The notes: generated by a model not told the origin, from the sequence alone. Counted from the stretch's first letter, positions 1 to 5,226 are shown. The stretch: DNA of 5,774 bases from Candidatus Stahliibacteriota bacterium (GCA_030670605.1 DAOVBK010000111.1:1-5774), one strand, 5' to 3'. Program-made: numbers and translations.

Positions 1-29
1 GTACTCGTACATCGTAGCTCGTACTCGTA
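1..29. repeat. Short degenerate tandem repeat (GTACTC type)
   Basis: The nine-base word GTACTCGTA occurs at 1-9 and again at 21-29. The sequence between can be read as further 6-7 bp units beginning with GTA (GTACATC, GTAGCTC). The array may start before the window. No gene overlaps it. Function is unknown; it belongs to the same class of short-period arrays seen in the other spacers of this window. Confidence 0.6.
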
Positions 30-60
30 TCTGAAGGCATAGGTGAATGGTTAATTGTTC

Positions 61-120
61 GATAGTTTGATAGTTGAAACAACTATGCAACCATGCAACT
101 ATGAAACCATACAACTACAC
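61..120. repeat. Octamer tandem array with central inversion
   Basis: Five consecutive 8-bp units of consensus AACYATGM fill 81-120 (first two AACTATGC and AACCATGC, then more diverged). Immediately upstream, 61-76 holds two 8-bp units in the opposite sense (GATAGTTT, GATAGTTG). The junction forms a hairpin: ATAGTTG (70-76), loop AAA, CAACTAT (80-86). The array ends nine bases before the -35 box of the first operon, so it could influence that promoter, but nothing in the sequence proves this. Open reading through the array would add an artificial N-terminus to the first gene. Confidence 0.7.
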
Positions 121-128
121 GCGGGGCG

Positions 129-157
129 TTGACAACAACAGCTGTTTCATCTATATT
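129..157 (+). promoter_or_regulatory. Sigma-70-type promoter of the first operon
   Basis: A perfect -35 box TTGACA (129-134) is followed by a 17-bp spacer and a -10 box TATATT (152-157, five of six consensus bases). Transcription would start near 163-166, at or just before the strong Shine-Dalgarno AAGGAGGT (163-170) and only about 10-13 bases before the ATG at 176. The leader would be extremely short. No operator is obvious apart from the octamer array just upstream. Confidence 0.7.
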
Positions 158-175
158 CTTATAAGGAGGTATGTT

Positions 176-400
176 ATGGCTCGAAAGAGATTTTGTACTG
201 TGGTAGGCAAGCATCTTCAAGGAGAGATCAGCGGACAGAAGCTGCTGATTCATGTCGACACAAGGAAAAGGCAGCAGGTGATTACATTTGCTAGCAGTAT
301 TTTTCAGGCACTCGCATATGGTAAAGGAATTGATATTACGCTTACGCAGAAGGGCGTGAAGAAGGGGTTCATGAAACTGACAGTAACTTCGCATACATAG
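176..400 (+). CDS. Hypothetical small basic protein (74 aa), first gene of operon
   Basis: The start at ATG 176 is chosen because AAGGAGGT (163-170) lies five bases upstream. An in-frame ATG at 74 sits inside the octamer array and before the promoter, so the longer version is unlikely. The protein begins MARKRFCTVVGKHL and is rich in Lys, Arg, Gln and Thr. It has no signal peptide, membrane segment or metal-binding cluster. Short beta-like stretches (KLLIHV near 22-27, DITLTQKG near 53-60, MKLTVTS near 66-72) suggest a small alpha/beta or all-beta fold. I do not recognise a family. The stop codon TAG is part of the next gene's ribosome binding site and the gap is nine bases, so translational coupling with the next gene is likely. 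The function is unknown. Confidence 0.75.
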   Translation: MARKRFCTVVGKHLQGEISGQKLLIHVDTRKRQQVITFASSIFQALAYGKGIDITLTQKGVKKGFMKLTVTSHT

Positions 401-409
401 GAGGATGAC

Positions 410-715
410 ATGACCAGTGATAGAACCACACGGTTTGTATTGATGTGGATTGCTGTGATGCTGACCATTCTTGCAGCAGATAAACTGCTGCAGACACGAT
501 TTGCATTTGCTGAGGAAGAACATGCGCAGTCAATGCAGTTGGTATTGAATGAACCGGTCGAAATTGTGATCAAAGAACCAGTGAAAACAAAGATCGTTGA
601 GTGGAGTGCATATCCGTCTCAACACATAAAGGTAAAAATCGATGATCCATGGCCTGCAAAAGTGGAAATCAAAGATGATGTGAAGATCACCGGTGAACTG
701 CAATTGAAAGACTAG
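410..715 (+). CDS. Hypothetical membrane-anchored or exported protein (101 aa)
   Basis: ATG 410 follows the Shine-Dalgarno AGGAGG (399-404), which overlaps the previous stop codon. Residues 8-22 (FVLMWIAVMLTILA and flanks) form one hydrophobic segment after a short Arg-containing N-terminus. This is either a signal peptide, with possible cleavage after FAFA near residue 34, or a single N-terminal anchor. The remaining roughly 65 residues have alternating hydrophobic and charged residues (EIVIKEPVKTKIV, HIKVKIDD, KVEIKDDVKI), which predicts beta strands. Two stretches, about 48-62 and 79-93, look like a weak internal repeat built around a proline pair and a VEI-K-VK pattern. There are no cysteines and no catalytic motif. 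It is probably located outside the cytoplasmic membrane. The family is not recognised. It is the middle gene of a tight operon, seven bases before the YjbQ-family gene. Confidence 0.75.
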   Translation: MTSDRTTRFVLMWIAVMLTILAADKLLQTRFAFAEEEHAQSMQLVLNEPVEIVIKEPVKTKIVEWSAYPSQHIKVKIDDPWPAKVEIKDDVKITGELQLKD

Positions 716-722
716 GTGAGTT

Positions 723-1139
723 ATGAGAAGTTACAGGAAAGAGTTGTGGTTCAATACAAAGCAAAGGGTGGAGTTTCTCAATATCACCCCTGAGGTCGAA
801 AAGGCATTAGGAGATAGCAAGATCAAAGAAGGTTTCTGTCTGGTTAATGCGATGCACATTACCGCGAGTGTTTTTATCAATGACGATGAGAGTGGTTTGC
901 ATGCGGATTACAAACGCTGGCTTGAGGAACATATTCCCCATAATCCGAAGCTGTATCAGCACAACCGTACTGGCGAGACAAATGGTGATGCTCATTTGAA
1001 ACGGCAGTTCATGGGTCGGGACGTCGTTGTCGCGGTGACTGACGGTAAACTGGATTTCGGACCGTGGGAGCAGATATTCTACGGTGAATTCGACGGCAGG
1101 AGGAGGAAACGAGTACTGATTAAGATCATCGGAGAATAG
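723..1139 (+). CDS. yjbQ: YjbQ/UPF0047 family protein (secondary thiamine-phosphate synthase-like)
   Basis: The 138-aa protein matches the compact UPF0047/YjbQ family (TIGR00149) over its full length, and 138 aa is the usual size. Visible family landmarks are H45-I-T47 with the following INDDE segment (52-56), Y78-Q-H80, the DAH motif at 89-91 with the LKRQFMG that follows, [14 protein letters not shown] (105-118) and EFDG with a basic run (122-130). The usual GPR after the EFD is GRR here. Established knowledge: E. coli YjbQ has weak thiamine-phosphate synthase activity, and the conserved His and Asp/Glu residues form a ligand or metal pocket; the true physiological role of the family is unsettled. 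The protein is cytoplasmic. The start ATG 723 is preceded by AGGTGAG, overlapping the upstream stop. It is the last gene of the three-gene operon. No thiamine-pathway gene is nearby, so a thiamine role here is not supported by context. Confidence 0.9.
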   Translation: MRSYRKELWFNTKQRVEFLNITPEVEKALGDSKIKEGFCLVNAMHITASVFINDDESGLHADYKRWLEEHIPHNPKLYQHNRTGETNGDAHLKRQFMGRDVVVAVTDGKLDFGPWEQIFYGEFDGRRRKRVLIKIIGE

Positions 1140-1143
1140 TAAT

Positions 1144-1168
1144 AGACACTTAGGACACAAGACACTGC
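1144..1168. repeat. Short octamer array (GACACT type)
   Basis: AGACACT occurs at 1144-1150 and 1160-1166, exactly 16 bases apart, with a related GGACACAA unit between. This reads as three 8-bp units. It lies just after the stop codon of the YjbQ-family gene. No function can be assigned. Confidence 0.5.
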
Positions 1169-1173
1169 TTGAT

Positions 1174-1194
1174 TTGCACTTCGGTGTAACTTTT
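1174..1194 (+). terminator. Possible weak intrinsic terminator with UUCG tetraloop
   Basis: TTGCAC (1174-1179) pairs with GTGTAA (1184-1189), with one G-T wobble, around a TTCG loop closed by C-G, which is an especially stable tetraloop. One base later comes TTTT (1191-1194) and then CCCC. The stem is only six pairs and the T tract is short, so termination may be partial. It is 35 bases after the operon's last stop, where a terminator is expected. Confidence 0.45.
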
Positions 1195-1231
1195 CCCCAC
1201 ATCTTTACGTAATACTAAATAGAATGACAAT

Positions 1232-1252
1232 ATACGCTATGACAAATGGCGT
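1232..1252. repeat. Heptad array upstream of repeat copy 1
   Basis: Three 7-bp units (ATACGCT, ATGACAA, ATGGCGT) run directly into the first hairpin of the 81-bp repeat. They share the ATRGCNN pattern of the heptads found after both repeat copies, so the 81-bp module seems to sit inside a heptad array here. The upstream side of copy 2 shows only GGCGT of this array. Confidence 0.5.
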
Positions 1253-1328
1253 TCCCGATAGCGCTGACGCGCTACGGGATGCTCGTTTTTGCAATCAAAT
1301 CACAGATTTGAGCAAAAATGGCAATGGC
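1248..1328. repeat. 81-bp two-hairpin repeat, copy 1
   Basis: By eye this is identical in all 81 positions to 3277-3357, in the same orientation. It contains two hairpins. The first (1253-1279) pairs TCCCG plus TAGCGC with GCGCTA plus CGGGA, with one bulged A and a TGAC loop. The second (1286-1318) pairs TTTTTGC plus TCAAATC with GATTTGA plus GCAAAAA, with an AA bulge and an ACA loop. The TTTTT of the second hairpin lies seven bases after the first, so hairpin 1 plus this tract could work as a + strand intrinsic terminator, with hairpin 2 as a competing fold; that is inference. It probably belongs to a dispersed genomic repeat family. No coding sequence for a transposase is present. Confidence 0.85.
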
Positions 1329-1358
1329 AAATGGCGTATGGCGAATAGCTAATGGCTT
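1318..1358. repeat. ATGGCNN heptad array after repeat copy 1
   Basis: One 6-bp unit (ATGGCA) is followed by five 7-bp units of consensus ATGGCNN (one reads ATAGCTA). The array overlaps the end of the 81-bp repeat. It contains in-frame ATG codons for the downstream protease (first at 1318), which would add 27 spurious residues to that protein. Degenerate heptanucleotide arrays are known from other bacteria, such as the STRR sequences of cyanobacteria, but relationship to those is not implied. Confidence 0.7.
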
Positions 1359-1398
1359 TTTGATGATTTTAAGAAAACAGCAAGTAGTGAGGTGCACA

Positions 1399-3267
1399 AT
1401 GAAGAGATCTTTGCTTTTTGTGGTAGTGTGTACGTTTGTGTTGTCAACCACTGTGTATGGACAACCCGAGAAGAAGATTACGAATGTCGATGATATCCCA
1501 CGGTTCACCTACGATGTTTCAAACACAGTTATTGAACTGGTTACCTCTGAGGAGGCTTTTACTCCTCTCGCCAAACAGGTGCGTGCCGACATCGAAAATC
1601 TGATTGAGACGTATGAGATCGACGATAAGACGACATTCAAAAGCTTCCTGAATACACTCGTTCTACTCGACATGCTCGACGAGAATTACGATGCAGCCCT
1701 TGCCGGCCTCGACAAGATACGTGAGCTGCAAGATAAACCCGCCAGCAAACTGATGACCGGTCTCATCACCGGTTCAATCATCAAAGCACAACGTGAGGTC
1801 GGGAAAACTGATGAGACAATCTACAAAGAAACATTCTCGTATCGGCTTGCTAAAGCTATTGAGGAACTTCCCTGGCTTGTGATTCAGGAAGATATCGAGG
1901 GATACAAAGGTCGGATGGAGGTTTTGAGCGAGAACTTTCTCCGTGGGATTATTCAGAGTCAACTCGAACCAGCAGTAGAACATTCAGGCACGATTAGTGG
2001 TGATATGGCTAACCGTGTCATCAGCATGCGCTACATGATGCACGTGGTGTTACCGCTCAAGAATGAGATTGTGGCAGTCTATGGCAAACACATTGCACAA
2101 AACCAGGTCGAGAAAGACAACATCTGGGATGACCGTGAGGTTGTGCTTACAGAAGAACAAGATTGTCACCCAGTTGTTGTCGCGATTTGGGATACGGGCG
2201 TGGATACCGATGTGTACGCAGATCAACTCTTTGTGAATGCTGGTGAGACGATTAACGGAAAAGATGATGACGGAAATGGCTATATTGATGACATACACGG
2301 TATTGCTCATACGGTAGATCAGGAAAAGACACCAGAGCTGTTATACCCCATGGCCGAGGCAGAAGAGCGCATTCATGAGATGCACACGATGATCAAGGGG
2401 TTCTTTGATATGCAGGCGGCAATTAGCAGTCCCGAAGCGACAGCGTTGAAACAGAAGCTGGCATCGATACAACCGGACGAAGTAAACAGTTTTTTGGAAG
2501 ACATGACACGATACGCATTGTACTGCCATGGTACGCACGTCGCAGGTGTTGCTGTGGACGGCAATCCGTTCGCACGCATCATGGTCGCACGTTTCACGAT
2601 GGATTACCGTACAATCCCTGAAGCACCGACGATCGAAATGTCCGAGAAAATGGCGCAGAACTACAAAGAAGTCATTGAGTATTTCAAAAACAATGGAGTA
2701 CGTGCTGTAAATATGAGCTGGGGAGGTACGTTACGGAGTACGGAAGAACTTCTGGAAGTCCATGGCATAGGACATGATGCCGAGGAGCGGGCACAGCTCG
2801 CACGAGAAATGTTTGATATTGAGAAAAATGCCATGTATGAGGCAATGCGCAATGCGCCAGAGATTCTTTTTGTCACATCCGCAGGCAATGAGAACGACGA
2901 TGCCGCCTTTGAGGACTACTACGCGGCATCCTTTGATTTACCCAATGTCCTTGTGGTTGGAGCGGTTGATCAAGCTGGGGATGTTACATCGTTTACCAGT
3001 TTTGGTGAGACAGTGGACGTCTATGCAAATGGCTATGAAGTAGAGAGTTACCTGCCTGATGGTGAGCGTCTTGCTGCTTCCGGTACATCGGTTTCTTCAC
3101 CCAATACAACAAATCTGGCAGCAAAGCTATTCGCATTGGAACCGTCATTGAGGCCCGAGCAAGTGGTTAATCTTATCAAAGGGAGTGCTGATAAGAGCGA
3201 AGACGGAGATCTCCTGCTCATCAATCCGAAATGTTGTGCTGAATTACTGCTACCGTATAAGAAGTGA
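1399..3267 (+). CDS. Secreted subtilisin-like serine protease (peptidase family S8)
   Basis: This 622-aa protein starts at ATG 1399, with GAGGTG (1389-1394) upstream and a clear signal peptide: KR, then a hydrophobic core (about 4-17), with probable cleavage after VYG at residue 21. Earlier in-frame ATGs from 1318 lie in repeat DNA. Residues about 22-250 are mostly predicted helical and match no prodomain I recognise; they may be an unusual propeptide or a binding domain. The S8 core carries D265 in AIWDTGVD, H377 in HGTHVAG, oxyanion N497 in SAGNEN and S564 in GTSVSSP. A GKDDDGNGYIDDIHG segment (about 287-301) is the Ca-binding-like loop often seen in such proteases. D and H are 112 residues apart, against about 32 in subtilisin, because of a charged helical insert (about 308-374). 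All catalytic residues are present, so it is probably active outside the cytoplasmic membrane. There is no C-terminal sorting domain. The gene is bracketed by identical 81-bp repeats. Confidence 0.93.
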   Translation: MKRSLLFVVVCTFVLSTTVYGQPEKKITNVDDIPRFTYDVSNTVIELVTSEEAFTPLAKQVRADIENLIETYEIDDKTTFKSFLNTLVLLDMLDENYDAALAGLDKIRELQDKPASKLMTGLITGSIIKAQREVGKTDETIYKETFSYRLAKAIEELPWLVIQEDIEGYKGRMEVLSENFLRGIIQSQLEPAVEHSGTISGDMANRVISMRYMMHVVLPLKNEIVAVYGKHIAQNQVEKDNIWDDREVVLTEEQDCHPVVVAIWDTGVDTDVYADQLFVNAGETINGKDDDGNGYIDDIHGIAHTVDQEKTPELLYPMAEAEERIHEMHTMIKGFFDMQAAISSPEATALKQKLASIQPDEVNSFLEDMTRYALYCHGTHVAGVAVDGNPFARIMVARFTMDYRTIPEAPTIEMSEKMAQNYKEVIEYFKNNGVRAVNMSWGGTLRSTEELLEVHGIGHDAEERAQLAREMFDIEKNAMYEAMRNAPEILFVTSAGNENDDAAFEDYYAASFDLPNVLVVGAVDQAGDVTSFTSFGETVDVYANGYEVESYLPDGERLAASGTSVSSPNTTNLAAKLFALEPSLRPEQVVNLIKGSADKSEDGDLLLINPKCCAELLLPYKK

Positions 3268-3276
3268 GTACTTCGG

Positions 3277-3357
3277 GGCGTTCCCGATAGCGCTGACGCG
3301 CTACGGGATGCTCGTTTTTGCAATCAAATCACAGATTTGAGCAAAAATGGCAATGGC
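3277..3357. repeat. 81-bp two-hairpin repeat, copy 2
   Basis: This is an exact direct copy of 1248-1328, shifted by 2029 bases. Hairpin 1 is at 3282-3308 and hairpin 2 at 3315-3347. It begins nine bases after the protease stop codon, where hairpin 1 followed by TTTTT (3315-3319) could terminate the protease transcript. Sequence flanking the two copies differs, so identity is confined to the module plus the first heptad. Confidence 0.85.
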
Positions 3358-3387
3358 CTATGGCTGATGGCGTATAGTAGATAGTGG
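3347..3387. repeat. ATGGCNN heptad array after repeat copy 2
   Basis: After ATGGCA come ATGGCCT, ATGGCTG, ATGGCGT and then the more diverged ATAGTAG and ATAGTGG. It has the same number and spacing of units as the array after copy 1 (six units, 41 bases), but different variable bases. It ends 35 bases before the signal peptidase start. An in-frame GTG at 3384 lies in the array and is unlikely to be the real start. Confidence 0.65.
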
Positions 3388-3422
3388 CGGTTCTGTTTGT
3401 GATCCGTCATGTAGGGAAGCTT

Positions 3423-4157
3423 ATGAATAAAAGAATAAAGAAGGAGATTACATCGTGGTTTATCGTGATCATCGTTGTTTTTGCTCTAAAGGCGACATTC
3501 GTTGAGGCGTATGTGATTCCCACTCCATCAATGGAGGAGACATTACTTGTTGGTGATGCCGTGTTGACAAACAGGTTTGTCTACGGTGTGAAAATCCCGA
3601 TACCGCTTCTGGGTAAGCAGATTCCTGTGATTCGGGGTGCAAAACCACAACACGGTGACATTGTTGCATTTCTATCGCCATTCGAGAACGTGAATGTTGT
3701 GAAAAGATGTATTGCGTGGGCTGGCGATACGGTTGAGATTGTCGACAAAACCGTGTATGTGAATGGAAAGGAGATGAATGAGCCGTATGTGATTTCCACG
3801 GATGAGCGGACCTATCGTGCGTACGCATGTGACCGCACCACGTACCAGGAACAGTGGGAAAATGCAGAACTTGCCGAGCTCTTTGGCATACACGTGAGAG
3901 ACAATTTTGGTTCGGTTGTTGTGCCCGATGACCATATCTTCGTGATGGGCGATAATCGTGATGTCTCGTGGGATTCACGATACTGGGGTCCACTGCACAC
4001 GAAATATTTGAAGGGAAAACCGCTGTTCATTTTCTTTTCGCTGAACCCAGGCGATGAAACATCTGGTGTGAGTGATTTATTGAAGTTTTGGCGGTGGAAG
4101 GGTTTCGGCTCACGCGCATTGGAAAACTCGTGTAGCACTCTGTCTATTCAAACCTAG
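3423..4157 (+). CDS. lepB: Signal peptidase I (type I leader peptidase, S26)
   Basis: The 244-aa protein cleaves signal peptides from Sec/Tat-exported proteins at the outer face of the cytoplasmic membrane, using a Ser/Lys dyad. Residues about 11-28 form the single N-terminal membrane anchor. Family boxes appear in order: PTPSMEETL with nucleophile S36, a GD at 44-45, the hydrophobic HGDIVAF strand (78-83), VVKRCIAWAGD with general base K94, VYVNGK (111-116), and MGDNRDVSWDSRYWGP (175-190). The segment at about 127-165 is the variable insert between the K box and the GDNR box. The start at ATG 3423 has AGGGAAG (3413-3419) upstream; the GTG at 3384 lies in a repeat. Only one membrane anchor is seen, as in most Gram-positive and many other bacterial LepB proteins. 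The secreted protease just upstream is a plausible substrate, but the family acts on all exported proteins. Confidence 0.96.
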   Translation: MNKRIKKEITSWFIVIIVVFALKATFVEAYVIPTPSMEETLLVGDAVLTNRFVYGVKIPIPLLGKQIPVIRGAKPQHGDIVAFLSPFENVNVVKRCIAWAGDTVEIVDKTVYVNGKEMNEPYVISTDERTYRAYACDRTTYQEQWENAELAELFGIHVRDNFGSVVVPDDHIFVMGDNRDVSWDSRYWGPLHTKYLKGKPLFIFFSLNPGDETSGVSDLLKFWRWKGFGSRALENSCSTLSIQT

Positions 4158-4158
4158 A

Positions 4159-4186
4159 TGCCTCTGTCTCACACTTGACAGAGGCA
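4159..4186 (+). terminator. Hairpin after signal peptidase gene, terminator-like
   Basis: TGCCTCTGTC (4159-4168) and GACAGAGGCA (4177-4186) form a perfect 10-bp stem with an 8-base loop, one base after the stop codon of lepB. No T run follows (CAAAAC comes next), so it is not a canonical intrinsic terminator; it may stabilise the 3' end or need Rho. Its right arm also carries the -35 box of the next promoter. Confidence 0.55.
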
Positions 4187-4202
4187 CAAAACATTGGATA
4201 AT
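4175..4202 (+). promoter_or_regulatory. Sigma-70-type promoter for the nucleotidyltransferase gene
   Basis: A perfect TTGACA (4175-4180) is followed by a 16-bp spacer and GATAAT (4197-4202, five of six consensus bases). Transcription would start near 4208-4210, giving a leader of almost 80 bases before ATG 4287. The -35 box is inside the loop and right arm of the lepB downstream hairpin, so the boundary between the two transcription units is very compact. Confidence 0.6.
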
Positions 4203-4286
4203 ACTACAGGTTGCAAATAGTAGCATTTCGCGCCTTTGGAATTGTACTGTTTCTGAAAATCCACTTCGACGGGAAGGAGTCGGCGC

Positions 4287-5078
4287 ATGAAAGATGAGAA
4301 AGTCACCCGCCAGGCAATCATCGAGCCGTTCATTGACGCACTGAAGCCGCTCGATTATGTGCACGCGATGTGGGAGGCAGGGGCTGCAGCGTTCAATCGC
4401 ATAGATGAGTGGTCAGACATCGATCTCTTTGTTGTTGTTGATGATGGATGTGTCGAAAGAGTAGTCAGTGAAATTGAAAAAACAGTGTGCTCTATTTCTG
4501 GATGTGATCTTACATTTCGCCTGCCAGAACCTACATGGCATGGACATTCGCAGATTTTCTACCGTTTAAAGAAGGCGAGTCCGTTTTTGCTTCTCGATAT
4601 TGCAATAATGAAGAAATCGAGTAAAGATAAATTCTTGCAGTACAAGATTCATGGTGCACCAATAGTCCATTTTGACAAGAGCGGCATTATAAAAGATGAT
4701 TCGGTTGATGCTGAGCTCTTCTTGGAGAGATTGAAAAAAAGGCTTGAAACGTTACGAACCACGTTTCCGCTGTTTCTTGTATTCACGCTCAAGGAACTCA
4801 ATCGAGGTAATGACATGACTGCGCTCAGTTTCTACATGAGTTATGCAATGAGACCACTCATTGAACTGCTGCGAATGAAATATAATCCATATCATTACAA
4901 TTTTCATACGTATTACATTGATTACGAACTCCCTCCAGACATTGTGAAACGTCTTCGTACGCTTTTCTTTATTACTAAGCCACAGGAGATTCGTTCATTT
5001 CTCCCCGAGGTTGAAAAGTGGTTCATGGAGGAAATAGAGAGTATTGATATCGAGGAGGTAACGAAGAAGTTGGTGTGA
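4287..5078 (+). CDS. Nucleotidyltransferase-fold protein (Pol beta superfamily)
   Basis: The 263-aa protein has the nucleotidyltransferase signature near its N-terminus: WEAGAAAFNRIDEWSDIDLFVVVDD (29-53 region), with the two metal-binding Asp residues in SDIDL at D44 and D46. A third candidate acidic residue is D104 in FLLLDIAI. The usual Gly-Ser of the family (GS or GG before the variable loop) is GA here (G32-A33), a mild departure. The second half (about 140-263) is largely helical, as in aminoglycoside nucleotidyltransferases and related kanamycin-type enzymes, where it helps bind the substrate. The substrate cannot be named: an antibiotic, a small molecule or a protein are all possible. 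AAGGAG (4274-4279) seven bases upstream supports the ATG at 4287. The gene has its own promoter and no toxin or antitoxin partner is adjacent, so a MNT/HEPN toxin-antitoxin pair is not supported. Confidence 0.8.
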   Translation: MKDEKVTRQAIIEPFIDALKPLDYVHAMWEAGAAAFNRIDEWSDIDLFVVVDDGCVERVVSEIEKTVCSISGCDLTFRLPEPTWHGHSQIFYRLKKASPFLLLDIAIMKKSSKDKFLQYKIHGAPIVHFDKSGIIKDDSVDAELFLERLKKRLETLRTTFPLFLVFTLKELNRGNDMTALSFYMSYAMRPLIELLRMKYNPYHYNFHTYYIDYELPPDIVKRLRTLFFITKPQEIRSFLPEVEKWFMEEIESIDIEEVTKKLV

Positions 5079-5096
5079 GTTTGTCCTCTCACCTTA

Positions 5097-5201
5097 ACCC
5101 CGTTAGAAACAGTCAGAGAGATGGTGACTCACCATAAGGACTTTATGAAGCCACTTTGCTTTGTTGCTGTCGTACTTCAAGATTTAGGTTTCTAACGGGG
5201 T
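5097..5201. mobile_element. Small MITE-like inverted-repeat element (105 bp)
   Basis: ACCCCGTTAGAAAC (5097-5110) is repeated as its exact reverse complement at 5188-5201; allowing one mismatch, the match extends to 17 bases on each side (TT-ACCCCGTTAGAAAC). Inside is a second near-palindrome, ATGGTGACTCACCAT (5121-5135). No transposase fits in the 77-bp interior, so if mobile it would need one supplied in trans. It could instead be a structured RNA or a terminator-like hairpin. No clean target duplication is seen: the flanks read TTA on the left and GAA on the right. The short direct repeat TCCTCTC occurs on both sides (5084-5090 and 5205-5211). Confidence 0.5.
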
Positions 5202-5204
5202 GAA

Positions 5205-5226
5205 TCCTCTCCCCGTGGGGAGAGGA
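5205..5226. repeat. Perfect CCTCTCCCC hairpin
   Basis: TCCTCTCCCC and GGGGAGAGGA form a perfect 10-bp inverted repeat around GT. Similar CCTCTCCCC/GGGGAGAGG hairpins are frequent intergenic repeats (REP-like) in many bacterial genomes. It lacks a T tract. It begins three bases after the inverted-repeat element, whose left flank (CCTCTCACCTTAA) resembles the usual lead-in of such repeats. Confidence 0.7.

Noticed and set aside
74..175. An N-terminal extension of the first gene from ATG 74
   Set aside because: It would be translated from the octamer array and lies upstream of a good promoter; ATG 176 has a near-perfect Shine-Dalgarno.
176..400. HPr-like fold for the 74-aa protein
   Set aside because: The tail (ALAYGKGIDITLTQKG) faintly recalls HPr, but the phosphorylatable His motif and the rest of the pattern are missing.
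1318..1398. Protease start at ATG 1318
   Set aside because: These codons come from the 81-bp repeat and the heptad array, and a start there would bury the signal peptide 27 residues inside the protein.
1248..3357. CRISPR array or integron attC sites
   Set aside because: There are only two copies, 2 kb apart, with no regular spacers, no Cas genes and no integrase in view; the hairpins do not show recognisable attC core sites.
3469..3993. Long reverse-strand open frame inside lepB
   Set aside because: It is fully antisense to a clearly identified gene, has no Shine-Dalgarno support, and its His- and Arg-rich composition is typical of an out-of-frame shadow.
4287..5078. MNT/HEPN toxin-antitoxin pair
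   Set aside because: The nucleotidyltransferase is larger than typical MNT antitoxins and no HEPN-like gene lies next to it.
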